Below, one piece after another: positions 23,867 to 37,482 of a DNA stretch of 64,000 nt. The notes below the pieces were generated by a model. It made no database searches. It worked only from the letters and a program-made list of their open reading frames with translations, and was not told the DNA's origin. Source of the stretch: Heterostelium album PN500 (lineage: Eukaryota > Evosea > Eumycetozoa > Acytosteliales > Acytosteliaceae); assembly GCF_000004825.1 (NCBI RefSeq), contig NW_008805068.1, positions 248,001-312,000 on the forward strand, given 5' to 3'. How positions within the stretch are numbered: position 1 is the first letter of the stretch; each line of letters opens with the position of its first letter. Position numbers and translations under genes: made by a program.

Positions 23867-24208
23867 ATCAATATTACTATAAATCATATTAATAAAACAA
23901 AGTATCAAAGTATGTTAAATTGTTAAGATTTTAATTACTTGTGACTGCTTAATAAAAACTCAAACTAGATCATATATATTTTGATTTTGTTAGTTATAAA
24001 AGACTTGAGCTTGATTGAATTCGGTTAAAAGTAAACAAATCAATATACCAGTAAATAATAATGGATCACCACAAAAAAGAAAATATCAACAGATCGAAAA
24101 CTAAAAAAAGAACAAACAAACAACAGTGAAATGAAATGCTAATAATAAAGACAATAAAACAATTAAACAATAAATATTATAAATAAAAATAATAATAATT
24201 TATTAAAT
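23867..24208. other. convergent 3' spacer
   Basis: AT-rich DNA between the 3' ends of the small plus-strand gene and the minus-strand RIO1 gene. Nothing recognisable. Confidence 0.4.
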
Positions 24209-26066
24209 TTATTTCTTCTTTCCAAACTTTTCAGCTTTCTTCTTTTTGGTTTGCTTTTTGATGTGTTTTGGAATCTTTGTTTTTCTTCGCTCTCTATTTA
24301 GTTCTTTGACCAACTTCTTTCTTTCTTTCTTTGGCATATCTTCCAGTTTGATTGGTTTTCCATCTTTATCCAAGATTCCACTGACAACTTCATTGGAATC
24401 AGAGTCACTTTCATCATCCTCATCTTCATCTTCACTGTCATCGTCTTCACTATCTTCTTCATCGTCATCGTCATCATTACTATCCTTCTTTATCATCTCT
24501 GGAGCATCTAGAGTAGTTGTCAAAGAAGAACTCAAACCCATAATAGTATTATAGAAAACGTCACCACCCGCCTTTGCCTTTGCCAAATCACGATCCAAAT
24601 CCAAAATCTGATCCAATGTACGTGGAATATATGCATTTCTAAACACTTCTTCTTTAATCTTATCTTCCTCTGTCAAATCACCTCTATCAACAATCTTTTT
24701 CTGTAACTATAATATTTTGGTATAAAGTAAAGTAAATAGTGTTATTAATATTGAAAAAACAACCAAATTTGATACAAATAATAATAATTGGATAACTTAC
24801 AGCATCTAAATATAAATCAATATTATCATCATTAATTGAAATGTCAGTTACAAACTCAAAGAGTTCCTGTGTCAACATGGTTTGTACACCGTTTTTTCTA
24901 AAGAAATCGGTGATGTTGGAAACGTCCATACGAAGGAACTCGAGGGAGTGTGGATGATCGTGCTCCACCGATTGCGATACGTCGATGATGAATAATCCAC
25001 CTTTGTAGTAGAGGATGTTGTACTCTGAGAGATCGGCATGTACCAACCGACACTTGTGATAGAGTGTTCGCATCATCTTGATGGCATCGAGATAGAGCTC
25101 GTGGTAACGCTCGTCGGTGAGCACGGCATCCTTTAGTCGCGGTGCAGCATAGCCATCCTTACCGATGAAATTCATAATGAGAATATGATTTCTCAGTACC
25201 AACGGTGTCGGACAAGGAATGCCGGCGCTCTTTAGACGCATCAAATTACGATACTCTTTCTCCGCCCAAACCTTGACCATCTTACGCGGGTTGTGCTTGC
25301 TGTAGCCACGACGGAAACGGAACTCACCGGTTACATAACGATCACGGTCTTTAAACACCAGGATACTGGTTTTGTACACCTTTATGGCGCGCTCCTCACC
25401 GCCGGCCGTCATGGCATGATAGACATTCGCTTCCTTACCAGTGCTGACACAACCGTTGATCTCACTGATAACACCCTTATTGATCATCTTGAACAACATC
25501 AAACGTGTTCTTGGATCCAGTACCTGTTCTGTTGTCGCTCTATTCTCTTTATCAGCAATTCTTATACTATAAAATTATAATAATAATATTAACCATTCAT
25601 TAATAAGTAAGAAAGAATATCGCACCAAAGTTATTCAATTAAACTATCAATCAATAATTACTTACCCTTGTTTATCATCTTTCTTTTTAATTTCTCTAAC
25701 TTCATTTGATACAGAGTTTGGTAGTGAACGATGAGAGTCATCATCGATTACTCTTCTCATCTGACCTAGATTTATTTTATTCTGATACTTTTGTTCCAAC
25801 ACATTGTTTCTTGGTTGTAGTGATTTATTCAATGATAGTGATGATCTCTCGTGTAATACACGATCTTCATCTTCGTCACTATCGAAATAATCATCATCGC
25901 TATAATCATCGTCACTATAATAATCATCGTCATAATATTCTTCATTATTATTGTTATTATTTGTATTATTTGTGTTACTATCTGCTTTACTACTAGTATT
26001 TATATTTGCATTACTTATATTTTGAATGGTATTATCACCATTCAAAGTAATATTGCTTCCTTCCAT
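24209..26066 (-). CDS. rio1: RIO1 atypical serine kinase
   Basis: Three exons, 25666-26066, 24801-25566 and 24209-24706, encode 554 residues. The N-terminus is Asn- and Asp-rich. The RIO domain begins [15 protein letters not shown], with the ATP-binding loop [11 protein letters not shown] at about 173-183, catalytic [12 protein letters not shown] near 306 and the metal-binding [12 protein letters not shown] near 330, all as in RIOK1. The C-terminal exon adds an acidic stretch and a Lys-rich tail, also typical. RIO1 drives late cytoplasmic maturation of the 40S ribosomal subunit. All catalytic residues are present, so the enzyme should be active. Confidence 0.95.
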
Positions 26067-26749
26067 ATTTATAACTAAAAATAATTAAACAGAAAAAAAA
26101 CGAATTTGTCGTTTTTATATAAAAAACCATATTCTCAATTATTTATTTATTAAATTATCTTTCAAAAGTTTTGATAATAAAACAGGAATGTGGTATTAAT
26201 AAAGAAAATCTATTATTTAATTAAACAATTTCATTTATTTATCTTTTTATTCAATTAAATTGAGAATCGATTTAATTCAACATATTAAAATAAAAAAGAA
26301 AGGTTTAACTTTATATAGTTTTAATTGATTATAAAAGTATTGATATTTGTTTGATTTTGAATTCAAAAACAACTTGTTATATATCTTTATAAATAAAAAA
26401 AAGATCGCAACTTAAATAAGATTTGTTTTTGTTTATAAAAAAAAAAAAAAAAAAAAAAGTAATTTTAATATTATAGGAGTTTATTAGATGGTTTTGTTTT
26501 GTTTGGCAAGTCAGATGTGTGTTAAGTTAGTTTGTTTTGGTGAATGAAGAGTTTAGTCTATGAATTGGTTCTATTATTCCTTTCTTTTCTTTTTGTTTTT
26601 ATTCATTTGGTTATTGTTGTGGTTGTTGTCAAGTTGTATAATTGATTATTTGATAGGATATAGGGAGGAGTGTAGAGGTTTAGTTGTTGTTGTTGTTGTT
26701 GTTGTTGGTATTGTGTATTGTATGTTGTATGGTGTTGTTTAATAATAAT
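26067..26749. other. intergenic, RIO1 upstream region
   Basis: AT-rich, with a (TTG)n run near 26683-26708 just beyond the 3' end of the minus-strand GTPase. No gene is visible. Confidence 0.4.
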
Positions 26750-27900
26750 TTACATTAATATACATCTTTCTTTCTTTTCTTTTGTTGGTACACCTTCTTT
26801 CTTATATTTATCTCTAATCTTTCGTACGATACTATAAAACACATTATCTACATTGATTCTATCTTTACATGAAGTCTCCCAAAATTCACAATTTGGATAC
26901 GATTGAGACAGTTGTTTACCTTCATTTGTACTAACTTCTCTATGTGAATCTAAATCAATCTATAGATATTCAAAAAAAAAAAAAAAAAAAGAAAAACAAA
27001 AAACAATATTAGTTTCAATTCTATTCTTTTTCTCTTATATTGTTATCTATCTATCTTTTCTAATCGATTGATTATGTTGATTAATTGATTGATTGATTGA
27101 TTACCTTATTACCAACTAAAACAATAGGTACTTCTTCTTCCTCTTTAACTCTAAACAGTTGCTCGACGATGTCTTTTAATTCGATAAAGGTCGACTTGAC
27201 CAAAATACTATAGACCAATACAAAACCTTCGGCACTCTTCATATAAAGCTCTCTCATCGCAACCAAAACCTCTGAACCAGCTGTATCCAACACTTCGATA
27301 CAAACATTCTCACCATCCAATTCAAAACTCTTTGTATAGGTATCTTCTACTGTTGGGTCATACTAAATTTACAATAACAATAATAAACAAATTAAACATT
27401 AGCAAATCAAGTCAATTCGATACCAATAATACCAATTTAATAATAATGAAAAAAACAAAGATAGATTTGTTTGTTTGTTTTTTTTTTTAGATCGATCACC
27501 ATCACAACATGTATACATTAACATTTTATATTCATTCGAGAAAGAAATACACTAAATTATTGCAATCGGTCTGTCCAAATATAATAGTCAGTCTAGTCAA
27601 TCGATTGACATTGTACATAATTCCAAAGATATCTTAAATATAATCGGTATATTTTTTTTGTTTTTTTTTGTTATTTTTTTTTTTCGTAATTTTCGAATAG
27701 TGATCGATCTACAATTCTATATGCTGTTGTTGTTGTTGTTGAAGTCGCAGATGATTGATGATTACCTTATCGATGAATATTCCTTGAGTGAATTGAACTG
27801 TTAGAGCTGACTTTCCAACTGAACCAGATCCCATAACAGCCACAAAATATTTCGATTTTTGTGGTGTTTGTGATACCTTTCCTTTATCTTTCTTTCCCAT
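26750..27900 (-). CDS. Ras/Rap-like small GTPase with Ser at the Gln61 position
   Basis: Three exons, 27766-27900, 27105-27362 and 26750-26959, encode 200 residues. The G motifs are all visible: P-loop [11 protein letters not shown], effector [21 protein letters not shown] (across the second junction) and ETSC. The effector loop and FVLVYSI are Ras/Rap-like. The catalytic Gln of DTAGQE is Ser (residue 75); Rap proteins have Thr there and depend on a RapGAP Asn thumb. The C-terminus ends in CILM, a CaaX box for prenylation. It probably works as a membrane-bound signalling switch in adhesion or cytoskeletal control. The first intron (27363-27765, 403 bp) is long for this window. Confidence 0.9.
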
Positions 27901-29334
27901 CCTTTATATTATATATATTATACTACTATTACTACTACTATTATTATTAATAAATAAGATTTAAGTTTTAGTCTTCAAAATATTGAAAAAATAATTAAAT
28001 AAAAATAAATAAAAAAAAATAGCAAATAAATATTGATCGTTTTTCTTTTTGGCCTATAATATTTTAAATATATATATGTATGAGTGTTTAGTGAGTGATA
28101 TTACAAAAATAGTAGTACTTTGTGTGTTTAATTCTTTTTATATTATTATAAAGATATATATAAGAAAAAAACAACAAAAAAAATAATAATAATAAAAAAA
28201 AACTAAAATAACTCCCAACAATTATTTTGCTTGATAGATTTTGTGAAAAAATGGTGTTTTTTTTTTGACTATTTTTTTTTTTTGCAAAAATTTTTTTTGA
28301 ATTTTTTTTTTGCAAAACTCTTTAAAAATAGATAGAATTTGTATATAGATAAAGAAATAAAAGACAATAAACCTAACCAACCAACAAAAAACAAAACAGA
28401 TAGAAAGAAACTACCTAGCTTGGAATATGTTCAAAGATTGAATAGATTGATGTTGATTTTAACGCTCAACCAAACTTTTTTTTAAAAAATTGTTTTTTTT
28501 TTTTTTTTTTAAATTAATTTTGATTTGATTTGATTGATTTGTGGTGTTAGTTTATCGCTTTCATACTTTGAAAGATGTGATAGTGGTGGTAATTAATTGT
28601 TTTTTTTTTTTTGATTGATTGATTAATTTAAGTTATATATTTAAAACTGTCTATCTATCTAAATAAAATATTCAGTTTATATACATATTATATATAGAAT
28701 ATTTATATTTTAAGAGAATAATACTACTATGTAAGATGGTATCGTTTTTATTTTATGTTTTTGTAGTTTGTCCAAACCTATAATTAGTTTTTTTTTTAAA
28801 AAAAACTTTCTTACTTTTTTATTTGTTTTTCTTTTTTTTTTTCTTTATATGAAGTAATCTATCTATCTGTTTTAAAAGATTTAAAATGTTATTTATTTAT
28901 TTTATTAAATTAATGATTAAGTTTTAAAACCTTTTTTTTTTTTTTTTTTTTGATCATGAAACCCTCTAAACCATCTAAAATAAACTCATTCTTTGTATTA
29001 TTTTGTTGTAAAAAAAAGAATCAAAATTAATATTCAAAGAATATTTTTTTTGATCAAAATTTTTTTTGTTGTAAGTGAACTCACTTCTTGCAAAACATCG
29101 AGAATAGATTTTAAAGATTGTGAGTTGTTTTTTTTGATGGAGAAACAAATAATAATAATAAATTTATTATTTATTTATTTATTTTAAATAAAAACATAAA
29201 ATGAAACGCTAGAACAACTATTTTTGTCACAGGTGTCTTCAAAACTAGGTGAATCCACTAGTGACTGTACAGTTGGAAATAAAAAAAAGAACAAAAAGAA
29301 AAGCTATATGTCAATGTTGTTGTTTTTGTTGATT
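27901..29334. other. 1.4-kb intergenic stretch
   Basis: Very AT-rich, with T runs of 15 or more near 28490 and 28930. A small inverted repeat CTTTCA-TACTT-TGAAAG lies near 28558-28574. It includes the GTPase promoter on the minus strand. I see no coding or structural RNA signal. Confidence 0.4.
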
Positions 29335-30868
29335 TTACTGCTTTTGCTTCTTGTTGGACTGTCCAAAAGTGGAAACGTCATCTGTGTAATTGTGTAAAAA
29401 GAATGATGGTTGTTGTTGTTTTTGTTTTTGTTTTCCAACAAAACAGATTCGTTGTTGTCTTTCTCTATATTCTCTTATTTCTCTCTCGTTATCACTATCT
29501 TCACTATTTACACCTATTATATTATTTAATATACATTTGTTTAAATTATTACTATTAAAACATTCATTATTTAAAAATTGACTACTGTTATTATCTACTA
29601 CTATTTCTAATCTAATATTATTGTTATTGCTGCTATTGTTTTGTGAATCTAAAATTGGTGAAGATGTTAAATATTGAATATGTTGTTGTTGTTGTTGTTG
29701 TGTTTGATGACTATGATGTGGTTGTTGTTGTTTATATGATCTACTTATATACAAATGTTGTTGTTGTTGCTGATTTTGTTGTGTTGTTTGATGAGATTGT
29801 TGTATTTGGACTTGTTGTTGTTGTTGTTGTGGAGCTGGATTTGCAGTTGATTTCTGTTGTTTCTTTAATTCTTTGTTGCGACGATTACGACACTTTGGAC
29901 AACTGTAGTGTAATGGATTTGGTTGAGTGTCGTCATACAAAGAGATGTCTTTGATTCCATCGCACTCGGTCATCACCCATTGACTGCAATCGTCACAACG
30001 AATCCACTCATCGCTATCACACTCCGTCGATGAATCTTTGTTCTTGTTGTACATCTTGCCACACAATGGACACTTTGGTTTCTTCATGTTCTGAAGACCA
30101 CAACTATTGCAGAGAACCTCGCCACTTGGACCTTTTCGCCACTTGCATGTCGGTCCCTTTCCAGGTGTTGTCGAACCACATACACAACGATTGACTCTTG
30201 GCACCATTTGATTCTTGGTTCTCTTCTTCATCGGTTTGATCTCCTTCACTGGGATATTCTCTGACTTTTTCAGTGTTGGATCTTTCATCAGCTTCTGATG
30301 TTGTTCCAACAATAAAAATGGCTGACATGGAACATCGAATGTATTTGGTGATGGAAGTGGTGATGTAATTGGTGAAGATGGTGCTATATGATAAATTTAG
30401 TATATTAATATTATTTGTTTGTTTAACAATATTTAAATATCACCTACTTTTCAAATCACATTCTGAAGATGAATTGGGAGAAGATGGATTACAATCATCT
30501 TCATTGAAAACTTTAATGATATCATTGACTTTACTGCTTTTGCTTGGTGGAAGATAGTGTTTTCTTGGTGAGTTGTCTCTACTGCTGCTTGCACTGCTTC
30601 CACTAGGTGTGTTACAACTACTGCTATGGTTGCTCAGAGAGTATGATTGAAACTGAGAAAAAGGGATGTTTGGTATTAAATTGGATTGTGTATTGGATGA
30701 AGATGGAATGAATTGATCGAATGTATTGACTCTTTGGAAATTGAATAAAGTAGATGGAACGTTCTCGTCACCCGATGAATCCGGTGATCTTGTTATATCA
30801 TTATTACACTCTGAAAAATTCTTTAAATTAATTAATTTTTCTCTGAAAACCTCCATATCTTCAAACAT
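29335..30868 (-). CDS. GATA-like plus PHD-like zinc-finger nuclear protein
   Basis: Two exons, 30448-30868 and 29335-30383, encode 489 residues. After a Ser/Pro-rich N-terminus comes a GATA-like finger: RCVCGSTTPGKGPTCKWRKG, then GEVLCNSCGL. The first pair is CxC rather than CxxC and an insert precedes KWRKG, so it is atypical. Directly after is a PHD-type finger: KCPLCGK ... EWIRCDDCSQWVMTEC ... YSCPKCR. The histidine expected before TEC is Met. The C-terminal third is Gln- and Asn-rich. It is likely a DNA- or chromatin-binding regulator; target unknown. Confidence 0.8.
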
Positions 30869-32738
30869 TTATAAATAAATAAAAAAATAAAAATAATATT
30901 AATTTTAAACAGTAATAAATAGTTATTGAAATAATTGATTTAAAAAATATATTGAAGCATATATAAATAAATAATTTAAATTTGTTATTTTGTTATTTCT
31001 TTAGTTAATAGATATATGTTAATTATTTTTGGAAAAAAAAAGAATTTGAAATGAATTTTGGTTTGTTTTAGAAATAAATAGAATATATATATATTGTTAG
31101 TTATAAAAAAAAATGGTGAAAAATGATTAGAAATTATAAATTTTATTGATTTATTACTATATTTATATAGGATTAACGATATTTAAAAATTATTCCAATA
31201 AATTGTTGATATAATGTGATATCTTTTTTAATTTTTGTTGATGATAAAATTTATTTTAATGATTTTGTTAAATAAGATGATGTCGTGTGATTGCTAGCAC
31301 TTTTAGGTGTTATTTGTTAATTTGATGATTACTAATTTAAAAAAAATATACTAGTGTCCGAAAATGGAAATTTTTATCATTGGCTTTGCAATGATTTTTT
31401 TAAAAATAAAAATATGTCTTTGTTGTGTGTTTTTGTGAACTGTCGATGTGAGAGTGTGGTTGTTTTATGAACTGTCGAAACTTTATTAATTTATTATTGG
31501 TTTAGTTATTTGGAAAAGATTGATTGATGAATTGAATAAATATAATATTTGATTAAGAATAAAAATAAAAAATAATTAATTATTTAAATAAATAAATTGT
31601 TGAATAATATATAAATATATATTAATGTGTTGGATTGTATAATATTGAATTTGGTTTTTAATGAAATAAGTTTGAAGAGAAGATTGAGTTTTTAATAAAA
31701 ATAAAAATTAGTAGATATATAAAAAAACTCAATTTGGAATTGCTTTTAATTGTACTATTATTATTTATTTTTTTAAATATTATTGTTATTATTGCTATTA
31801 TTAATATAAATTGGAACTTTATTAAAAAAATGAATTTGATGCTTCATTTATTTATTTTCAATCCAATGTATTTTTGTATCATGAAATGAATCATTTACAA
31901 AAGATGTGTGTGTGGGGTGATATCTAAAAATCGACAAAAAAACGTTTTATTTTTGCAATGATGAAAAAACTATCAAAAGTTTTTGATTTTGCGCATGTGG
32001 GGGTGTTTTAATGTGCTCCTCGAAATCAAGGAAACATTAGGTTGTTTTGTTTATCATGACAGTAATCACTATGGTAGACGTAGATTCACACTTCAAAATA
32101 TTGTCTCTTTTACACAAGAATTCGCTTTGAAACCAAGGACTATCAAAGTAGTTGCCTTTAAAACTTAGGGTATTTACTCTTAGAGAACAGAGATCACTCC
32201 AATTTCTGTTGACTCGAATCTCTAACCATACTGTGAATTTCAATGTGGTCAAATTGACATTTTAGTTTCAAAAAAGTAAATATCACCAAAAACAAAAAAA
32301 AAAACAAAGATGATTAGATTTTAGTCTTTGGGTCCATTCACTAAAAATGATACTATAATTGCCACTTTATCAATGTTTACCCATGCTTTATGATGGGTCT
32401 ACATAAATTTTTATAAAACAACAAGAGATCACATTTCTGAATCCTTTTCATTTTTTTTTTAATTTCATCATATCCTGGATTTTTCAGAAATAAAATTGTG
32501 TTATTGATTTATAAAACAAGATATTTACTAATTTTAGCTCTTAGAACTCGATATTACTTTTAATAAATCATTATTTTAAATTGATTCATGGTTTGTTTGA
32601 CAGTATTTTTTTAAAATTAAAAAAAAAATAACGATTTGAATAATTATTTATTATTGCAAAAAGCTTGTGTTGTTTTATAGTGTGATTGTATGGTGGATAG
32701 CGGGGCTGCTGCTGGTCTTGTTGTTAATAAATAAAAAG
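30869..32738. other. 1.9-kb intergenic stretch
   Basis: Upstream of the minus-strand zinc-finger gene and downstream of the oxysterol-binding gene. Mostly A/T runs. A plus-strand frame at 31983-32168 (NVLLEIKETLGCFVYHD...) is less AT-rich than its surroundings and could be a remnant; no family is recognised. G-rich patches TGTGTGGGGTG near 31909 and ATGTGGGGGTG near 31996 and a hairpin ACCCAT-N8-ATGGGT at 32379-32398 are also present. Confidence 0.35.
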
Positions 32739-34335
32739 TTATTTTGTGCCACAGGTTGTGGCATGCCCATTCAATGGACTGTTGCAGTTGTTGGTGCCAT
32801 AAGTTTTGTTATAAGTATCAATTGCTTTTTCTAGATTTGAAAGATGTAGAATACCATTCTCCTCGACCTCTTCCGGTTCGCTAGGGTCATATGGGGTGAA
32901 ACTGTTGTGGTGGTTGAAAATAAAAAGCAAAGTTAGTTTTTTTGTTAATTTTAAATTTCAATACCGAAATTAAATTTGATTTGATTTGAATAGATTGGGG
33001 TTTGTTTGAGTTGGTCATCTTTAATTTTCAAGAAGTAATTGATTATTTGGTGATCTCTGACATTTCCAAGATAATCTTTCATTTTTGAAAACAATCACAA
33101 AACAACAACAAAATAAATCCAAAATAATATTATTTGATTTTGTGATGATTTTTGATTACTACTACTTACTTTGCATATTTATAAACCCATTTATCACCGA
33201 TCTTTTTGAAATATTTTGGTTCCCATTCTACACCCTTCTCTTTTCTATCTTTTACACCGTTTCTCTGTTCGTTTTCCAATTTAATCTTTTCGTTGGTTGC
33301 TTCCTTTTGATCTTTCTTGATGATTGCTTGTGATACATGTGTCCAAAGTCGTTGTGATTCATTTGCTTCCTGTGTAGAGATTGGTCTGATGATTCTTGGT
33401 GTCTTTTTGGCTGTCTTGCAATCCCAAAATACCTCTGTTGTCTTTTTCTTTGTGTTTGTAATGTCGATTCTATTATCCCATTTTCCAGAGAATGAATAAA
33501 GTACTTCATCTTTTCTTTTTATCTTTCCACTCACTGTATTATATTCTCCACCAAAAAATGGCTAAAATAAATTATTTTAAAGATTTGTTAGTTTATAGTT
33601 TTTTTTTTTTATGATAATCAAATCAATAATACTTACTTTTGCTTTAAAATCCATATCAGCTCTTAAATTCGTTTGTTTACAAGATATGGTTGTGTTACCA
33701 GCAATCTCTGTTAAAAGTGTACCAAAAAGTATTCCACGTGCGAAAATGTTTGGGAAATTAAATGTGTATTCTTCGTTTCTCTCCAAGAGGTGCAATGTGA
33801 TGCTTCCCTCTACCAGCACCGCCAGTGAAGCTCTCATGAGTTTCGAGCGTGGTCCAATGATTCCAGTCATGGCATAGCCATCCTTTCGATTCGAAATATA
33901 TATACATGATACGGGTGGATGATGAGAGATCTGCTCTGCTATCAGATGCGCCGTTGTTCCGCTGTATTGCCACTTCGATCGGAATATCTCACCGAGGATC
34001 GGGTTGTACGGCTTCTTCACACCCTTGGGCTTATAGACGAATCCCGTCAGATACCAACGAGTTATCTGGTAGAGTCGCTCCACTGGGTCGTCGAGCTTGG
34101 CAACGCCACTAAGCTGATCGCAGTGAATCATGAAATCGCAAAACTTCTCGAGTAGCGATCTCGGCTCCAATATAAAAGTTGGTAATGGCACGCGAGACAA
34201 ATCCATACCAATCTTTATCTCTGATAGTAATGATATCAAGAGATTGCGTGGTTCCTCTTCTAGAACCTCTGCATCTTCGCTTTTGATCTCCTCTGCGTCA
34301 CCACCAGCACCTGTTGGTTGTTCTAATGGATCCAT
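32739..34335 (-). CDS. oxysterol-binding protein-related protein (ORP)
   Basis: Three exons, 33637-34335, 33170-33561 and 32739-32901, encode 417 residues, a short ORP made almost only of the lipid-transfer domain. Visible signatures are LPTFILEPRSLLEKF (lid), KPYNPILGEIF, and the diagnostic EQISHHPPVS near residue 137. The conserved Lys/Arg near the C-terminus fall in the third exon region. ORPs move sterols and PI4P between membranes at contact sites. There is no PH domain, FFAT motif or ankyrin repeat, as in the short dictyostelid Osb proteins. The last exon lies behind a 268-bp intron. Confidence 0.93.
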
Positions 34336-36007
34336 TGCAATATCTTTAATTTCTTCTTCTGATTGTTACTATGAATAATTATCTAAAACTACTACTACTA
34401 CTACTAATTCCTCTATTCTCTTCTCTAATAATATTTGTTTGTGTATTGTTTAACTAAATTGTACAACCTGTACTTTTCTCGATTATTATGCAATTATTAA
34501 CTACTCTCTTTTTTTTTGACAGTCAACTGGAATTTGAAAAAATATAATATAATTGTTGTTGTTTGTTTGTTTTATGAAAATGTGTAAATGGAGTCAACCA
34601 ATTAAAATTTGTCAATCTATAATTTATAAAATGTATTCATTAGTAAATTGAAATTGAATTTATATATTATGTCATTAAATTAATTATTGTTATTGTAATG
34701 TTTGCTGTTGTTGTTATTGTTATTGTTGTTATTGTTATTTGCTAATTATATTTTGAGCAGATCTAATAAAAATGATGATGAGCAAGTAGTTCAACAAAAC
34801 ATACATATAACAATAATATTTTTATTTTAAAAATAGAATCAGAGGAGAGGATGAATGAGAAATAACTCTAGATTTATCTCTAACAGTCTGGAATTACAAT
34901 TAGATCTATCAAAAGAAAGAATGAAATAGTGGTGTTTGTGTGTGTGTGTGATAATACAATAATGAATTATAAATTATAAAGATATTTTTGAAATCTATTA
35001 ATAATTTGAAATTAAATTATTTTAATGTGATAACTAACTGAATGTTTGTTTGTTATAATGTTTGAACTAACTGATATTATTTATTAATCGAGAATAAATG
35101 TGTATATATGGTGATTGGAAATTGATTATTTGATTATTGGAATTCTAATGGTTGTTTAAACCAATCAATCAATCAAAAACATCTAACGCACATATGTCGA
35201 CAGTGATTAGTATGATTATTATCTTTCTTTATCTTAATATATCTATCCACATTTACTTATTCAATGTCCAATCATCACGATTAAACTGTTTGCTTCAAAA
35301 TCTATATATTTAATAAAATAAAATAAAAAACAACAAAGATAAACTATTTTGAATCAAAATTTAAACTAAACCAAAGATAGATAGGGAGTTGTTGTTGTTG
35401 TTGTTGATATGAAAGAGAATCAAGAGTTGAGTTTTAATTAATTAATGAAAATAACAATAAAAAACAAAAATAATCTGATTTTGACAGATACAATCAATAC
35501 AAGTGAACAAGATATGTTGTATCAATAAATTAATAAGATGATGATGATGATGATTTGAATTGGATTCATTTGATTTACTTTTTGGACGTTATATTGAATT
35601 GAATTTGAACTTAACAAAATTAATATGTACAGTATATTTATATATATTAGAGTGGTGGAGTGCGTGAGTGATGTATCTATTTATCATTCATTCATTCATT
35701 CATTCATTAATAATTTGAGATTGAACATTATGATCTATCATAAATTTAAGAGGTGTCTGTTGAATTAGAGTATGGGGGTAGTGGTGATTTAAATTTAAAA
35801 TTAATATATAAATAAATATAGTTAAAAACTTTTCAAAACACACATAAACACACTCCAACCAAACTGGATATCAACACCACACACACTAACCACACCACAT
35901 ATTATTGTGTTGATGGAAATAAAAACGACATTCTTATTATTTGTTATATTTAATTTAAATTGGTGAATGAATTTCTCATTTATAATTTAATTCCAATCTA
36001 TTTTGTT

Positions 36008-36467
36008 TTATATTTCTATTTTTTGGTTGTTTGTTTGTTTGACTGACTGAAGCAGCTGCTTGTACTCTTTAAATCTGCATAATATAATGTGTTCTTCGTC
36101 GTTGTCGTCGTCTTCTTCTTCTTCATTATCAATCTGAAGATCCCAATAATCTAAGAGTTTGAACTAATCTTAATTTGTAATAAAAATTGACATTTGTTTT
36201 ACTGTTTTTGCAGTTATTCGATTTTTTACTATCATTGACATAGATAGACCCTTACATACATATATTACAAAAAGTAGTTATCTATTGATTTGTAATGTAT
36301 CACAAATGAGTTTGTTTTTATAATAGAATCAAATTTGATTTTGATTCGATATTTTGATATTGATATTGTATTGTATTGATTTAACAACTAAACTTGATAC
36401 TCCATATATGATGTAAAGTTATGACGATGATGTTTGATGTTTGATCTTACCTAATCCTAAACTTTGC
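36008..36467 (-). CDS. candidate terminal exons of an undetected minus-strand gene
   Basis: A TTAG acceptor at 36151-36154 opens a frame YWDLQIDNEEEEDDDND... ending QTNNQKIEI with a TAA at 36008-36010. Upstream, a 17-base segment (36451-36467) is flanked by TTTAG and GTAAGA and joins in frame to give QSLGLDYWDLQ. The acidic run plus two good splice sites suggest a real 3' end. I could not find further upstream exons or a start, and I recognise no family. An alternative is that simple GAA/GAC repeats mimic coding sequence. Confidence 0.3.
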
Positions 36468-37482
36468 CTAAATATTGATAAATTTACTAAAATAATACAA
36501 ACAATATTAATATTACTATATAAATACAAATTATTTAAGAATCTGCTGAACAATTATATAATTTTATTAGAATAAAACATAAAATGACAACAAAATGATT
36601 GCAACATTATAATTTAATATCAAAAAGACAACATTTAAAATAAGAAACAAAAAACAAGACATATTTAATTAAATTAATTCACCAACAACAACACCACCAC
36701 CAACTATATTCAAAGCAAAGCATATATACATTGCAAATAATACAACGACACTCACTGCACTGCATACATATGATACAGCGATAATTATATAACATTGATA
36801 AATTTATTTCTTTTTTGTTTTTTTTTTTTAATTTTGTCGACAAAATTAACACTATATTCAAACACCACACAACAAACAACTTTTATATTTATATGTGTGT
36901 GTGAACCAACCACGCCAATGCCTGATAAAGAAGACAGATAGATAGATAATAAAGTCATGACTTTTAAAAGTTTCTTTTGAGTGTGTAATTATGTTATTGA
37001 ATCGCGATCATAATTATAATTCTCTACAAGTCAGCAGCTTCACTTGTTTTTTTTTTAAAATAATCATAAAGGCAGCGCTGTATTATTGATATTTAAAAAC
37101 TAGACAGGAACAGCAGACAAAAAAAAATCAACAACTTTTTTACTTACTTATTTCTCACACTTTTTGTATCTATCTATAGGTTTATCTGTTCTTGTACTTT
37201 AATAATTTAATTTATTATTAGTTGTAAACTATTCTATTTTATCTTTAAATTATAGACTCTATTTTATTTTATCTCTTAGAATTAATCCTATGTATCTATC
37301 TATAGGTGAATAAAAATTGCAAAAGGTACTGGAGGTTGTATTATTGATTATTGATTATTATTTTTTTTTTGATGTTTGTTGTCAACAAATCAATCTCTCA
37401 AATTATATTTATTTTTAAACTGGGTAGATTTATATTTGTGGGCACACTATGATAGTGTAAGTTAGTGTGTGGCACAACCACC

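Noticed and set aside
24246-24554. Plus-strand Ser-rich frame
   Set aside because: It is the antisense of the acidic tail of RIO1.
29643-29954. Plus-strand frame rich in Val (VVVVVV)
   Set aside because: It is the antisense of Gln codon runs in the GATA-like gene.
36679-36879. Cys-rich minus-strand frame (CIICMQCSECRCIICN)
   Set aside because: It arises from GCA/ACA-rich simple sequence, has no start context, and no domain spacing fits a zinc finger.
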